This document shows positions 32,746-40,958 of a stretch of DNA of 64,000 nt, one piece after another; position 1 is the stretch's first letter; the number at the start of each line of letters is the position of its first letter. Source of the stretch: BJ22 sp021298375 (GTDB lineage: Bacteria > Planctomycetota > Planctomycetia > Pirellulales > Pirellulaceae); NCBI GenBank assembly GCA_046343015.1, contig JBKDOL010000132.1, forward strand, positions 1-64,000, given 5' to 3'. The notes beneath the pieces are model-generated. The model ran no database searches. It was not told the origin of the DNA and saw only the letters and a list, made by a program, of their open reading frames with translations. A program made the position numbers and the translations under genes.

Positions 32746-34545
32746 TCAATCGGCTTGGCGAACAAAAGAACCGAGCCACTGTGGCTCTGTATCTCCGTAG
32801 GACATGCCCAGCTTGAGCGTCCTGTCGTCAATGAACTCGATGGTCCATTGAAACGACTCGACTTTGTCCTGATAGATTCCGACTTTCAATTGCTTTCCGT
32901 TTTGGCGGATGCACTCGTAGGTGCAACCCTCCTCCATGCCTAGCATGTTCCCGCCAGTCATTGCCAGTTTGCCATCGGCAGAGAACGCAACTTGCGTGAA
33001 GTCGTAAAAGGGAATGGCATTGGGTTGATCACCGGCACCCTTTTTCCAGACGCCGACAAGTTGTTTTCCCAGACCCTCTCGGGCTTGGCGGGCAACGGCT
33101 TCGTCTTCCGTTTCACCCGTGATTTCAGACGTCGGGACTAGAACGCAAATCGTACTGGCATCCTGATACTGCATGTAATAGCGGTCGCGTTGCTCATCGT
33201 GAGCCAAAGCGACGTGTTTGCAACCACCGCTGATTTTCGCCTTGCCAATGTTGCCTACCAGCTTTCCATTGGCGTCGAACCGCTTGATGGTGCCGATGCT
33301 CGATTCCGCAGTCAGCACGTCCCCATTGGCACAACAGCGGATGTTCATTGGATTGCAGCAACTGCCGAACCCTGTTTCGCCAGCTCGGTCCTGGCTGCCA
33401 AAATGCCTGACCGGGCGGCCATCGCGATTATAGATCCCAACCCGGAACTTGGTGTTTTCGGCAATCAACAGGTTCTCACCATCGGACTGGATGTCGAGCT
33501 GCCCGCAACAGCCACCGAGTTTGGCTTTGACTTTTTTGGGGTTTTTGAAATCAAGATCGGTTCGCCAGATGTCGTAGCCAAAGCCACCGGTCGAGCCGGT
33601 CGTCACGAACAGCTCATCTTTGGCAACGGCGAGCGAGTTGATTTGACCCATCTGTTTAACCGTTTGGCGGATCATCGCCGGATTGACGGTGTACTGTTCC
33701 TGGATTGTTTTCAGTCCCGCCGCCATCTGCTCCTTCAACTCGGCAAGTTGTGTGGCGTCAATCTGGAGAAATGGGTTTGGGCCTTCCTCCTCTGTTTCGT
33801 CTTCTTCAGCATCAGCTTCGCCCTCGGCCGGCTCTGCATCTTCCGCAGGCTCCTCTTCCTTGTTGCCGGCATTTTCTTCCGCAGCGGGCTGGTCCGAATC
33901 CCCTGACTCGGGCGTTTCGCTCGCTTTCCGGGCAGCAATGGCGGCTTCGATCTGCTCGAGTTGAGACTCGTAAATACCGGTCATTTGTTTGGCCTGGGCT
34001 TCCAGCGATTTGCGAGCTTCGGCTTCGAGTTCCTCGCGGGTGCGCCCCTCGAGGTTGGGGGCTGTGGATTGCGCCACCAAGTCACCTTCCGGCGAAAACT
34101 TGCAGAGCATTGAATCGCCGCCCACATAGAGATTGCCCGACGAATCGAAGTTGACAGCTGTGGGCTGAAACTCCAATGGAATCTCTTTCAGGAGTTGCCA
34201 ATCGGGTGAATAGATTTGGACGAAGCCGACCGGAGCGGCGGACACTTCCGTTTGTTCGCCGGACTCTGTCTGTGCCGGGGCTTCATAAGCGCTGTTACCG
34301 CCGACAGCGGCAACGATGTTTCCCTCGCGATCGAGGCAAAACGTATTGAGGTGAATTGGTTTGCCGGCATGCAAAGGTTGAAAGGCGCGAACTTGCTTGT
34401 GGGTGGGCTCAGCCAGCTCGGGCCGCCGGTCTTCGTCTGTCTTATCCGCCACGGAAATACCCCGGATTGGAACCGCGGCCATGGACGCGACTGGGGATAG
34501 AGCCAGAATTCCCAAAAACAAACAGGTCAAGAACTGACGGATCAC
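32746..34545 (-). CDS. Exported NHL-type propeller with acidic coiled-coil insertion
   Basis: 599 aa. The GTG at 34545 is chosen: GGGAG lies 7-8 nt upstream and a clean signal peptide follows (IRQFLTCLFLGILALSPVASMAA). NHL-like blades such as CLDREGNIVAAVGG and NFDSSGNLYVGGDSML are interrupted after about residue 170 by a Glu/Ala/Gln-rich coiled coil and a strongly acidic stretch (EEEPAEDAEPAEGEADAEE), after which blades resume (DIQSDGENLLIAENTKFRVGIYNRDG). The C-terminal 120 residues form a separate small domain with GKLAMTGGN and WTIEFIDDRTLKLGM. Probably a secreted redox or scaffold protein acting with the next two genes. Confidence 0.75.
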   Translation of the reverse strand: MIRQFLTCLFLGILALSPVASMAAVPIRGISVADKTDEDRRPELAEPTHKQVRAFQPLHAGKPIHLNTFCLDREGNIVAAVGGNSAYEAPAQTESGEQTEVSAAPVGFVQIYSPDWQLLKEIPLEFQPTAVNFDSSGNLYVGGDSMLCKFSPEGDLVAQSTAPNLEGRTREELEAEARKSLEAQAKQMTGIYESQLEQIEAAIAARKASETPESGDSDQPAAEENAGNKEEEPAEDAEPAEGEADAEEDETEEEGPNPFLQIDATQLAELKEQMAAGLKTIQEQYTVNPAMIRQTVKQMGQINSLAVAKDELFVTTGSTGGFGYDIWRTDLDFKNPKKVKAKLGGCCGQLDIQSDGENLLIAENTKFRVGIYNRDGRPVRHFGSQDRAGETGFGSCCNPMNIRCCANGDVLTAESSIGTIKRFDANGKLVGNIGKAKISGGCKHVALAHDEQRDRYYMQYQDASTICVLVPTSEITGETEDEAVARQAREGLGKQLVGVWKKGAGDQPNAIPFYDFTQVAFSADGKLAMTGGNMLGMEEGCTYECIRQNGKQLKVGIYQDKVESFQWTIEFIDDRTLKLGMSYGDTEPQWLGSFVRQAD

Positions 34546-35109
34546 GGCGAATCTCCCTTTGCGGAATCCTGGGTTGGGGATCAGATTGCGGCTCGCCACG
34601 GCCTTCATGGAGCCATTCCTTACGAACCGAATTGAAAAGACAGGGCTCATTTGAATGCTGGGCGCGAACTGCGGCGAGACGGGTCCCCGCGATTATACGC
34701 TTCCCCCGCGGCAAAAGTTTCATGCAATTCGATCCCGCGGAGGGATGTCGATTAAGGTCGCGGAGACCCATGGAGATACCTAAAAGAAACTTGGCGCGCA
34801 GTTGCTGTTCGGAGAGCATCCCTCGGTTCCCGCGGCCGCGTCCGACCAAGACAGCATCGCGTGATTTCGGCGAATTGCGCGTTTGAGGCAGCTTGCTTTG
34901 GCTCAGGTCTCATTGGTTCATGAAGAATTAGCGAAGCGTGGAGGGGGGACTTCCGGGAGCACAATCAGCTGCCGGGGCTAATCGAAACCCTGGCTGCTGT
35001 CTCCCAAATGGACCTGGATTTGAGAGGCATTCCCGATGCCTTCCTGGCCGGAAAAAGTTAGATTTGAGCAACCATTCAGGCAGTTCCGGACGAGCAGGAG
35101 GGGGATGAG
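34546..35109. other. Divergent intergenic region (NHL gene and macrodomain gene)
   Basis: On the minus strand TATAAT (34697-34692) lies about 147 nt before the GTG of the NHL gene; no good -35 was found. On the plus strand the macrodomain gene has a strong RBS AGGAGGGGG just before 35110. No gene is visible in between. Confidence 0.4.
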
Positions 35110-35643
35110 ATGAACTCAAAAGCGGACGGGATTCCAGTCCGAATTCAGGTTTGGGTGGGAGACCTCACGACGTTGGGAGTCGATGCCATCGTCAATGCCG
35201 CCAATGAATCCTTGCTGGGCGGTGGGGGAGTCGACGGAGCGATTCACCGCGCCGCTGGACCGGAATTGCTGGCCGAGTGTCGCCAACTCGGAGGCTGTCC
35301 CACCGGCGCAGCGCGAATTACCGGCGGGTATCAGTTGCCGGCCAGGCACGTGATTCACACGGTCGGTCCGGTCTATCGCGATGGTCGCAGCGGTGAAGCC
35401 GCCTTGTTGCGTTCCTGTTATTGGGAGTCGCTGCGCTTGGCCCATGCGCAAGGAGTCGAGACGATCGCGTTCCCCTGCATTTCCACCGGCGTCTACGGCT
35501 ACCCCAAGGAAGCTGCAACGGCAATCGCGGTTGAGGCGGTGCGCGACTGGATCGCTCAATTCGATCGACCGCGGTCGGTAACGTTTTGTTGTTTCTCGCC
35601 GGCCGACGCGGAACGTTACCGCGCCGCGCTGGAGCAGTCCTGA
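35110..35643 (+). CDS. Macrodomain protein, O-acetyl-ADP-ribose deacetylase-like
   Basis: 177 aa with a very strong RBS (AGGAGGGGGATGAG). Macrodomain signatures are all present: VDAIVNAANESLLGGGGVDGAIHRAAG (ADP-ribose-binding loop 1 with catalytic Asn/Asp/His context), CPTGAARITGGYQLP, VIHTVGPVY, and the second loop FPCISTGVYGYP. Members of the MacroD/YmdB type remove ADP-ribose from proteins or deacetylate O-acetyl-ADP-ribose in the cytoplasm. It is followed 60 nt later by a small unknown gene. Confidence 0.95.
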   Translation: MNSKADGIPVRIQVWVGDLTTLGVDAIVNAANESLLGGGGVDGAIHRAAGPELLAECRQLGGCPTGAARITGGYQLPARHVIHTVGPVYRDGRSGEAALLRSCYWESLRLAHAQGVETIAFPCISTGVYGYPKEAATAIAVEAVRDWIAQFDRPRSVTFCCFSPADAERYRAALEQS

Positions 35644-35702
35644 GGCGGTTGGCCAACGCGAGCGGTTGCAAGAAGGCGAAGATGGAAAGCAAAGGAGCGG
35701 AG

Positions 35703-36077
35703 ATGAATTTCGGTGATGCTGATCGGTCTGGCAGCTTTCACGGTTTGACTCCGGAGAAGTTGCAGCTCTTTGTGGCTGGGCTTTCGGGGCTGGACCCGGA
35801 AGAGGTCCGCAAGGCGAAACTGCTGTTTGTGCGCAACGAGTTGAGCAAGCTCAAGGCCATGCACACCAGTTTGGCTGGTTTTGGCGCGGCGCGGGGGTGC
35901 TTTTCGGTGATTCCGATTTTCTGGCCGATCCTCAGTGCCCAGAACAGTAGCATGAAGGCGATCCTGACCTTGCAGAAGGATCAGATTCGAAACGCGCTGC
36001 AAGTCTGGCGCGATGAGCTGGGCGAAGACGGTCGGGCGATTGAACGCGAATTGCACGCATTTGAGTTGGGACGCTGA
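35703..36077 (+). CDS. Hypothetical helical protein, 124 aa
   Basis: ATG 35703 is selected for its AAAGGAGCGGAG ribosome site. The product begins NFGDADRSGSFHGLTPEKLQLFV, has an Ala/Leu-rich helical middle with a moderately hydrophobic segment (GCFSVIPIFWPILSA) that could touch the membrane, and a charged C-terminal helix. I do not recognise a family. It trails the macrodomain gene by about 60 nt, so the two may be co-transcribed. Confidence 0.65.
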   Translation: MNFGDADRSGSFHGLTPEKLQLFVAGLSGLDPEEVRKAKLLFVRNELSKLKAMHTSLAGFGAARGCFSVIPIFWPILSAQNSSMKAILTLQKDQIRNALQVWRDELGEDGRAIERELHAFELGR

Positions 36078-36250
36078 ATGCGAGGCAATGAAGGTCGTTG
36101 AGGGCTGGTCACCGGCCACCGCTAGCACTATTGGCTGCCTGCAGACGGTTCAAATTGTTTATTTGTTAAACCTTCTCAAGTCGCGCCGTGGAATTTGACG
36201 ATGTAGCAGACATGTATCGTTGCCGGGGGGCAAGCATTTAAGGCTGCGCT

Positions 36251-37168
36251 GTGCGTTTTCAGAACGCAGCGTGGTCGAGCGAGTTGCCTGTGTCTACCGC
36301 CCTCCCCGTCGAACCTGCTCCTCAAGCCGAACCGCAGCGCGGTTGGCTTGATCCGCTGCTGGATTGGCTGGCGGGCTGGGGTGAGCTTGTACTCGAGACG
36401 TTCGCCGCGATTGGCGATTTCAGTCTCTTCTTTTTCCGCACGCTGGTTTGGCTGTTTACCCGTTTTCCCCGATTTGAAACGCTCTGGCCGAATTTTCATC
36501 AGGTCGGCGTTTCGAGCCTGCCTGTGATTGCCTTGACGGGGACCTTTATCGGGATGGTCCTGGCGGTCCAAAGTTACTATCAATTCCGGCAGTTGGGATT
36601 GGAAACGCGGCTGGGGGCCGTGATCAACATGTCGTTGGTCCGCGAGCTGGGGCCGGTTCTCGCGGCGACGATGCTGGCGGGGCGGGTCGGCAGCTCAATG
36701 GCAGCGGAACTCGGCACGATGCGGGTCACCGAGCAGATTGACGCGCTGTCGGCGATGGGTGCCAACCCGATCCGGTATCTGGTCGTGCCCCGGTTCCTCG
36801 CCTGTTTTCTGCTGATCCCGTTGCTGACGATCATGGCGGACTTCATGGGAGTGGCGGGCGGTCACTTTTACAGCGTGATGGTGCTGGGAATTGACATGCA
36901 TCACTACTGGTTCAACTCGGCCCTGTTTGTCGGGCCCTACGATATTTTTGTCGGGATTTTTAAAAGCGTCTTTTTCGGCTCGGCAATTGCCATGGTCAGC
37001 TGTTATCAGGGGTTTCACTGTTCGGCGGGAGCGGAAGGGGTCGGTCGCGCGGCGACCGCGTCGTTTGTTTATTCGTTTGTCTTGATTCTGTTCCTCGATT
37101 TGGTGCTCGGGATTGTGCTCGACGCGATTTATTTCACGCTGTTTCCCGAGGGAGCGAGGTTGTTCTGA
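36251..37168 (+). CDS. MlaE-type ABC permease
   Basis: 305 aa from GTG 36251 (AAGG 7 nt upstream); a second GTG at 36290 is possible. After a proline-rich lead the MlaE family core follows: TGTFIGMVLAVQSYYQFRQLGLE, LVRELGPVLAATMLAGRVGSSMAAELGTMRVTEQIDALSAMGANP, and a C-terminal SVFFGSAIAMVSCYQGFHCSAGAEGVGRAATASFV block. These motifs define the permease of phospholipid transporters that move lipids between the inner and outer membranes. The MlaF and MlaD homologues follow directly, forming one transporter; MlaA, B and C are not present here. Confidence 0.93.
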   Translation: MRFQNAAWSSELPVSTALPVEPAPQAEPQRGWLDPLLDWLAGWGELVLETFAAIGDFSLFFFRTLVWLFTRFPRFETLWPNFHQVGVSSLPVIALTGTFIGMVLAVQSYYQFRQLGLETRLGAVINMSLVRELGPVLAATMLAGRVGSSMAAELGTMRVTEQIDALSAMGANPIRYLVVPRFLACFLLIPLLTIMADFMGVAGGHFYSVMVLGIDMHHYWFNSALFVGPYDIFVGIFKSVFFGSAIAMVSCYQGFHCSAGAEGVGRAATASFVYSFVLILFLDLVLGIVLDAIYFTLFPEGARLF

Positions 37169-37169
37169 A

Positions 37170-38012
37170 ATGATCGAATCGATTCTGGAGCAGCAGCGAC
37201 CGCAACTGGAAGTTCGCAACGTCTCGGTCACGTTCGGCACGCAGCAGGTGCTGCGCAACATTCAGCTCTCGATTCCGGCAGGCCAAACCCTGGTCGTGCT
37301 CGGCGAGAGCGGCTGTGGCAAAACCGTGTTGATGAAGACGCTGATTGGACTGGTGGTGCCGACTCGGGGAGAGGTCTTGTTTGAAGGGGAGAATCTGGCT
37401 GATCTCGACGATCGGGAACTGAGCCAGTTGCGTCTGCGTTATGGGTTCGTGTTCCAGAATGCGGCCTTGTTTGACAGCATGACCATTGCTCAAAACATTG
37501 CTTTTCCGTTAAAGCAGGAAGGGCGCTGGTCATCCGCGGAGGTTCGCGAAAAAGTTCTGGCCAAGCTGGCTGAGGTTGGCTTGCCGCCGGAAGTCATTTA
37601 CAAAAAGCCGGCTCAGTTGTCGGGGGGGATGCGGAAGCGGGTTGGCTTGGCTCGGGCCCTGATCATGAACCCGGATGTGATTCTCTACGACGAGCCGACG
37701 ACGGGGCTCGACCCAATCATGACCGATGTGATCAATCAATTGATTATTCGCACCCGTCGCCGCAATCCGGTAACCAGCGTGATTGTCACGCATAACATGG
37801 ATACAGCCCGGCGGGTGCCTGATCGAGTCGTGATGCTTTACCCGCTCACTCGGCTCGACCCGGACGAACCGCAAACGGTGTTTGATGGACCGCCTGGGGA
37901 GTTGGACCAATGTCGCGATCGGCGCGTACGTCAATTCGTCAACGGCGAGGCCGGGCAGCGGTTGATGGAAATGCTGGCTTCGAGCCAGAGTACCGAGACG
38001 ATTGGATTTTAG
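37170..38012 (+). CDS. MlaF-type ABC ATPase
   Basis: 280 aa; start ATG 37170, one base after the permease stop. Walker A GESGCGKTVL, Q-loop FVFQNAALFDSMT, signature LSGGMRKRVGLARAL, Walker B VILYDEPTTGLD and H-loop VIVTHNMD are all canonical. It energises the lipid transporter with the permease upstream and the MCE protein downstream. The last 50 residues extend beyond the minimal fold, as is typical of MlaF. Confidence 0.95.
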   Translation: MIESILEQQRPQLEVRNVSVTFGTQQVLRNIQLSIPAGQTLVVLGESGCGKTVLMKTLIGLVVPTRGEVLFEGENLADLDDRELSQLRLRYGFVFQNAALFDSMTIAQNIAFPLKQEGRWSSAEVREKVLAKLAEVGLPPEVIYKKPAQLSGGMRKRVGLARALIMNPDVILYDEPTTGLDPIMTDVINQLIIRTRRRNPVTSVIVTHNMDTARRVPDRVVMLYPLTRLDPDEPQTVFDGPPGELDQCRDRRVRQFVNGEAGQRLMEMLASSQSTETIGF

Positions 38013-38052
38013 GCAAGTGCCGGCGAGCCTGCCGGTGAGACAAGGTTGAAGC

Positions 38053-39237
38053 ATGGAAGATCGTTCGCTGAAAATCCAGATTGGCCTGTTTGTCGTTGCG
38101 GCCGTCGCGGTGCTCGTTTTTCTGGTCTTCCTCAACAGCGAGGGGTTCCGCCGGCAGTATACGGTTTACATCAAGCCCCAAACGGCTCCGGGTGTGACCA
38201 AGGACACGCCGATCCGCAAGAACGGAATCCTGATCGGACGGGTTGGCAGCGTGAAGTCGGAAGACGACCACGTCGTCCTGATGCTCCGGATCAATGCCGA
38301 TGAAGCCGTCTATACCAATGACGTCTGCTCCATCGGCACCGATTCCTTCCTCGGTGACTCGGTGGTGGAAATCATTCCGCTCAAGGCAGAGGAACGTGGC
38401 GTCCCGCTGTCCAATGGCGGAGCTTTGACCACTGTCAACATCCGCCGCAATCCCCTCGAGATTGTCGATGTCGTGATGAAGCTGGAGTCCAAGGCCTCCG
38501 ATACCATGACGGCGATGCAGAAAGCGAGCGATCAGGTCGCCGAGGCCGGAGCGGGAATCCGCAGCTTGACCGAGCAGGTGCAGGACGCAATTGGCAGCAA
38601 TGACAGCGACTTCAAGAAGCTGATTGAGAACGTGCAACAGACCAGCAAGAAAGCCCAGTTGGCGCTCGATAACTTCAACAAACTGTTCGAAGGGATCAAT
38701 GAAGTGGTGGGCACCCAGGAGTTCAAGGATCAGTTGCGAGACGCGATTCGCAAAGTCCCCGAGGTATTTGACGAGTTGCGGACCACGATTGCCGATACCC
38801 GCGAAACCATCAACACCTTCCGGGAGGTCTCTTCCAGCGCGAAAAAGAATTTGGAAAACCTGGAACCGCTCAGCGATGCGGTCCGGGAGCATGGGGCTGA
38901 TATCGTCAAGCAGGTCCAGTCGAGCCTGCAGAACATTGACCAGCTGATGGCGGAGGCCAAGCGTTTTTCCGAGGTCCTGGCCAAGGTAAATCGGGGCGAG
39001 GGGACGCTGGGGAAACTCGTCAACGATCCGGAACTGTACAACAACGTGAATGCCGCGGCGAAGAACATCAAGCGAATGACCGTCCAACTGGAGCCGCTGA
39101 TCGGAGATATCCGAATGTTTGCCGATTCGCTGGCTCGGGACCCGAGTTCGCTGGTCAAAGGAGCGCTCAACAAGAACCCGCCCGGCAGCGGCTACAAGGG
39201 GACGACCGCCGGGCAGGGACGCAGCGGCTTGCGTTAA
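38053..39237 (+). CDS. MlaD-type MCE lipid-binding protein
   Basis: 394 aa with RBS AAGGTTGAAGC. One N-terminal transmembrane helix (IGLFVVAAVAVLVFLVFLN) is followed by the MCE domain (YTVYIKPQTAPGVTKDTPIRKNGILIGRV). A long coiled-coil helical region (about 150-350, with DKLTEQV, NVQQTSKKAQLALDNFNKL) follows, then a disordered C-terminus. It forms the periplasmic hexamer that channels lipids; the long helix may build a tunnel towards the outer membrane. Third gene of the mlaEFD-like set. Confidence 0.93.
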   Translation: MEDRSLKIQIGLFVVAAVAVLVFLVFLNSEGFRRQYTVYIKPQTAPGVTKDTPIRKNGILIGRVGSVKSEDDHVVLMLRINADEAVYTNDVCSIGTDSFLGDSVVEIIPLKAEERGVPLSNGGALTTVNIRRNPLEIVDVVMKLESKASDTMTAMQKASDQVAEAGAGIRSLTEQVQDAIGSNDSDFKKLIENVQQTSKKAQLALDNFNKLFEGINEVVGTQEFKDQLRDAIRKVPEVFDELRTTIADTRETINTFREVSSSAKKNLENLEPLSDAVREHGADIVKQVQSSLQNIDQLMAEAKRFSEVLAKVNRGEGTLGKLVNDPELYNNVNAAAKNIKRMTVQLEPLIGDIRMFADSLARDPSSLVKGALNKNPPGSGYKGTTAGQGRSGLR

Positions 39238-39248
39238 GCCTGATGGTT

Positions 39249-39350
39249 AGGCCTTAGCGCTAGGCCTTAGCGCTAGGCCTTGCCTGGGGGGATCCGCCCT
39301 TCGAGTTGAAACACCCCGGCCCCGCCGATTGAAACACCCCGGCCCCGCCG
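39249..39350. repeat. Two short tandem repeats after the mla genes
   Basis: Two and a half copies of a 13-mer (aggccttagcgct, 39249-39281) are followed by two copies of a 22-mer beginning ttgaaacaccccggcc (39305-39350). The rest of 39238-39671 contains no gene. The 13-mer contains the palindrome AGCGCT and so could form small hairpins in the message. Confidence 0.85.
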
Positions 39351-39671
39351 AAGGTCCCCGCCTCTGGGTTCTCCGAGCCTGATCGCCGAGCAGCGATCGT
39401 CTGTCGGTACTCTTTCCCCGCGGGGCTGCTGCGGGATTCGCTGCTCTGATTCCCAGTCCGCTGGTGGTGGTGTATTCTGCCTGCAATTCAAATCGCGGTC
39501 GCGGCGGCCCGCGGAGTTGGGGGTGGCAAGTCCAATCCTCTCGTCCCGCAGGGCCAACGTTGCGAACTCGGGCGCCTGATTTTTGGTGCTGCAGCCCAAG
39601 CCCGACAGTCTGCTGGTTGCCTGCTGGTTGCCGCCCGGTTGCAGGACCAGGAATGAGCAAGGAGAGAGGGT

Positions 39672-40871
39672 GTGTTTACGATTACAGCTGATCAGATTTT
39701 GCCATCAACCATCACCGGTTCTTGGCCTCGCCCCCGCTGGATGGATGAAAGCATGTGGGGGCGGTCGCTCGACACCTGCATGATGGATGTGCGCTTTCGC
39801 GAGAAGTTTCAGGATGCCCTTGCGGTCGTTGTTTCGGACCAGGATCGGGCCGGGATTGATATCCTCACCCACGGAGACCTGCACTGCGATGAAGACTATG
39901 CGGGCAGGAGTTGGCATCACTACCCCTTGCAGCGCTGGGGTGGATTTGAAGGAGACCATCTCCAGTCGTGGGCGACCCGATCGCCCTGGCTGAAATACCC
40001 CGCCGGGACCATGCTCAACGAGATCTACACCGGTTGGCGATGGCCTCGCGTGGTGGGGCCAATTACCTATCGGCCCCTCGACTATCCGAAAATCTGGCGC
40101 ATGGCCCAAGCCAAAACAGACAAGCCGATCAAGTTCGGCACCTGCTGCACGCAGGTCATGGGCTTGTTTCTCGATTTGCATACCTCTCATTACAAGGACA
40201 AACGCCAGGTTTTGTGGGACATGGCCGAGTGCATGAACCGGGAGCTGATCGCACTCCGAGATGCTGGTTGCCGTTGTATCCAGATCGAGGAGCCCTGTCT
40301 CCATTTCATGGCCAATACCTTCGGCAAGGACCACGAGGACGTCCGATTCTATCTCGACTGTTATAACCGCGAGGTTCAGGGGTTGGAGGACATCGAGATT
40401 TGGATTCATACCTGTTGGGGCAATCCCAACATGCAGCGGGTGATCGAGAACGACAGTTACGCGGCTTCGCTGGAGATGTACATGCAGCAAGCGCGGGGCG
40501 ATGTCTGGACCATTGAAACCAAAGACCGGGATTTTCGCGAGATCGAGCTGCTTGCTCCTTACATGCAGCGGGCCGGGAAGAAGGTATGCATCGGTGTCGT
40601 CAGTCATCGCCGCCTGCAGGTAGAAACGCCGGAAGAAGTTGCCGGAACGATTCGCCAGGCTTTGAAGTACATTCCGCCCGAGCGGCTGATCATCTCAACG
40701 GACTGCGGTTTTGGACGACAGGGTTGCAACCGCGAAATCGCCTTTTTCAAGACGACATCGATCGCTCAAGGGACGAATCTGGTGCGCCGCGAGTTGGGCT
40801 TGCCCGAGTCGCCGGTGCGGGCCGCAGCACCACAGCTGCAAACGGACTTGGTCCCCGACCAGTCCAGCTGA
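39672..40871 (+). CDS. MetE C-terminal-like cobalamin-independent methyltransferase
   Basis: 399 aa; GTG 39672 has an RBS GGAGAGAGGGT. The fold is the TIM barrel of the C-terminal half of MetE (COG0620): STITGSWPRP near the start, HGDLHCDED, IEEPCLHFM, the zinc-ligand motifs HTCWGNPN and DCGFGRQGCN, and the final SIAQGTNLVR. The N-terminal half of full-length MetE is absent, as in archaeal-type enzymes that use a different methyl donor. It may make methionine or transfer another methyl group. The zinc ligands His/Cys/Cys are all present. Confidence 0.85.
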   Translation: MFTITADQILPSTITGSWPRPRWMDESMWGRSLDTCMMDVRFREKFQDALAVVVSDQDRAGIDILTHGDLHCDEDYAGRSWHHYPLQRWGGFEGDHLQSWATRSPWLKYPAGTMLNEIYTGWRWPRVVGPITYRPLDYPKIWRMAQAKTDKPIKFGTCCTQVMGLFLDLHTSHYKDKRQVLWDMAECMNRELIALRDAGCRCIQIEEPCLHFMANTFGKDHEDVRFYLDCYNREVQGLEDIEIWIHTCWGNPNMQRVIENDSYAASLEMYMQQARGDVWTIETKDRDFREIELLAPYMQRAGKKVCIGVVSHRRLQVETPEEVAGTIRQALKYIPPERLIISTDCGFGRQGCNREIAFFKTTSIAQGTNLVRRELGLPESPVRAAAPQLQTDLVPDQSS

Positions 40872-40958
40872 CCTGGTACCCTCCCTGCGGCCGGTTTGAG
40901 GTCACGGCTCGGCGGCCGGTCGGCGTTTGGCTCTCCAAGAGGCAACTGAATGCGAGCT

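Noticed and set aside
37939..39087. 382-codon minus-strand frame
   Set aside because: Antisense to the MCE (MlaD-type) gene, which has a clear domain and ribosome site.
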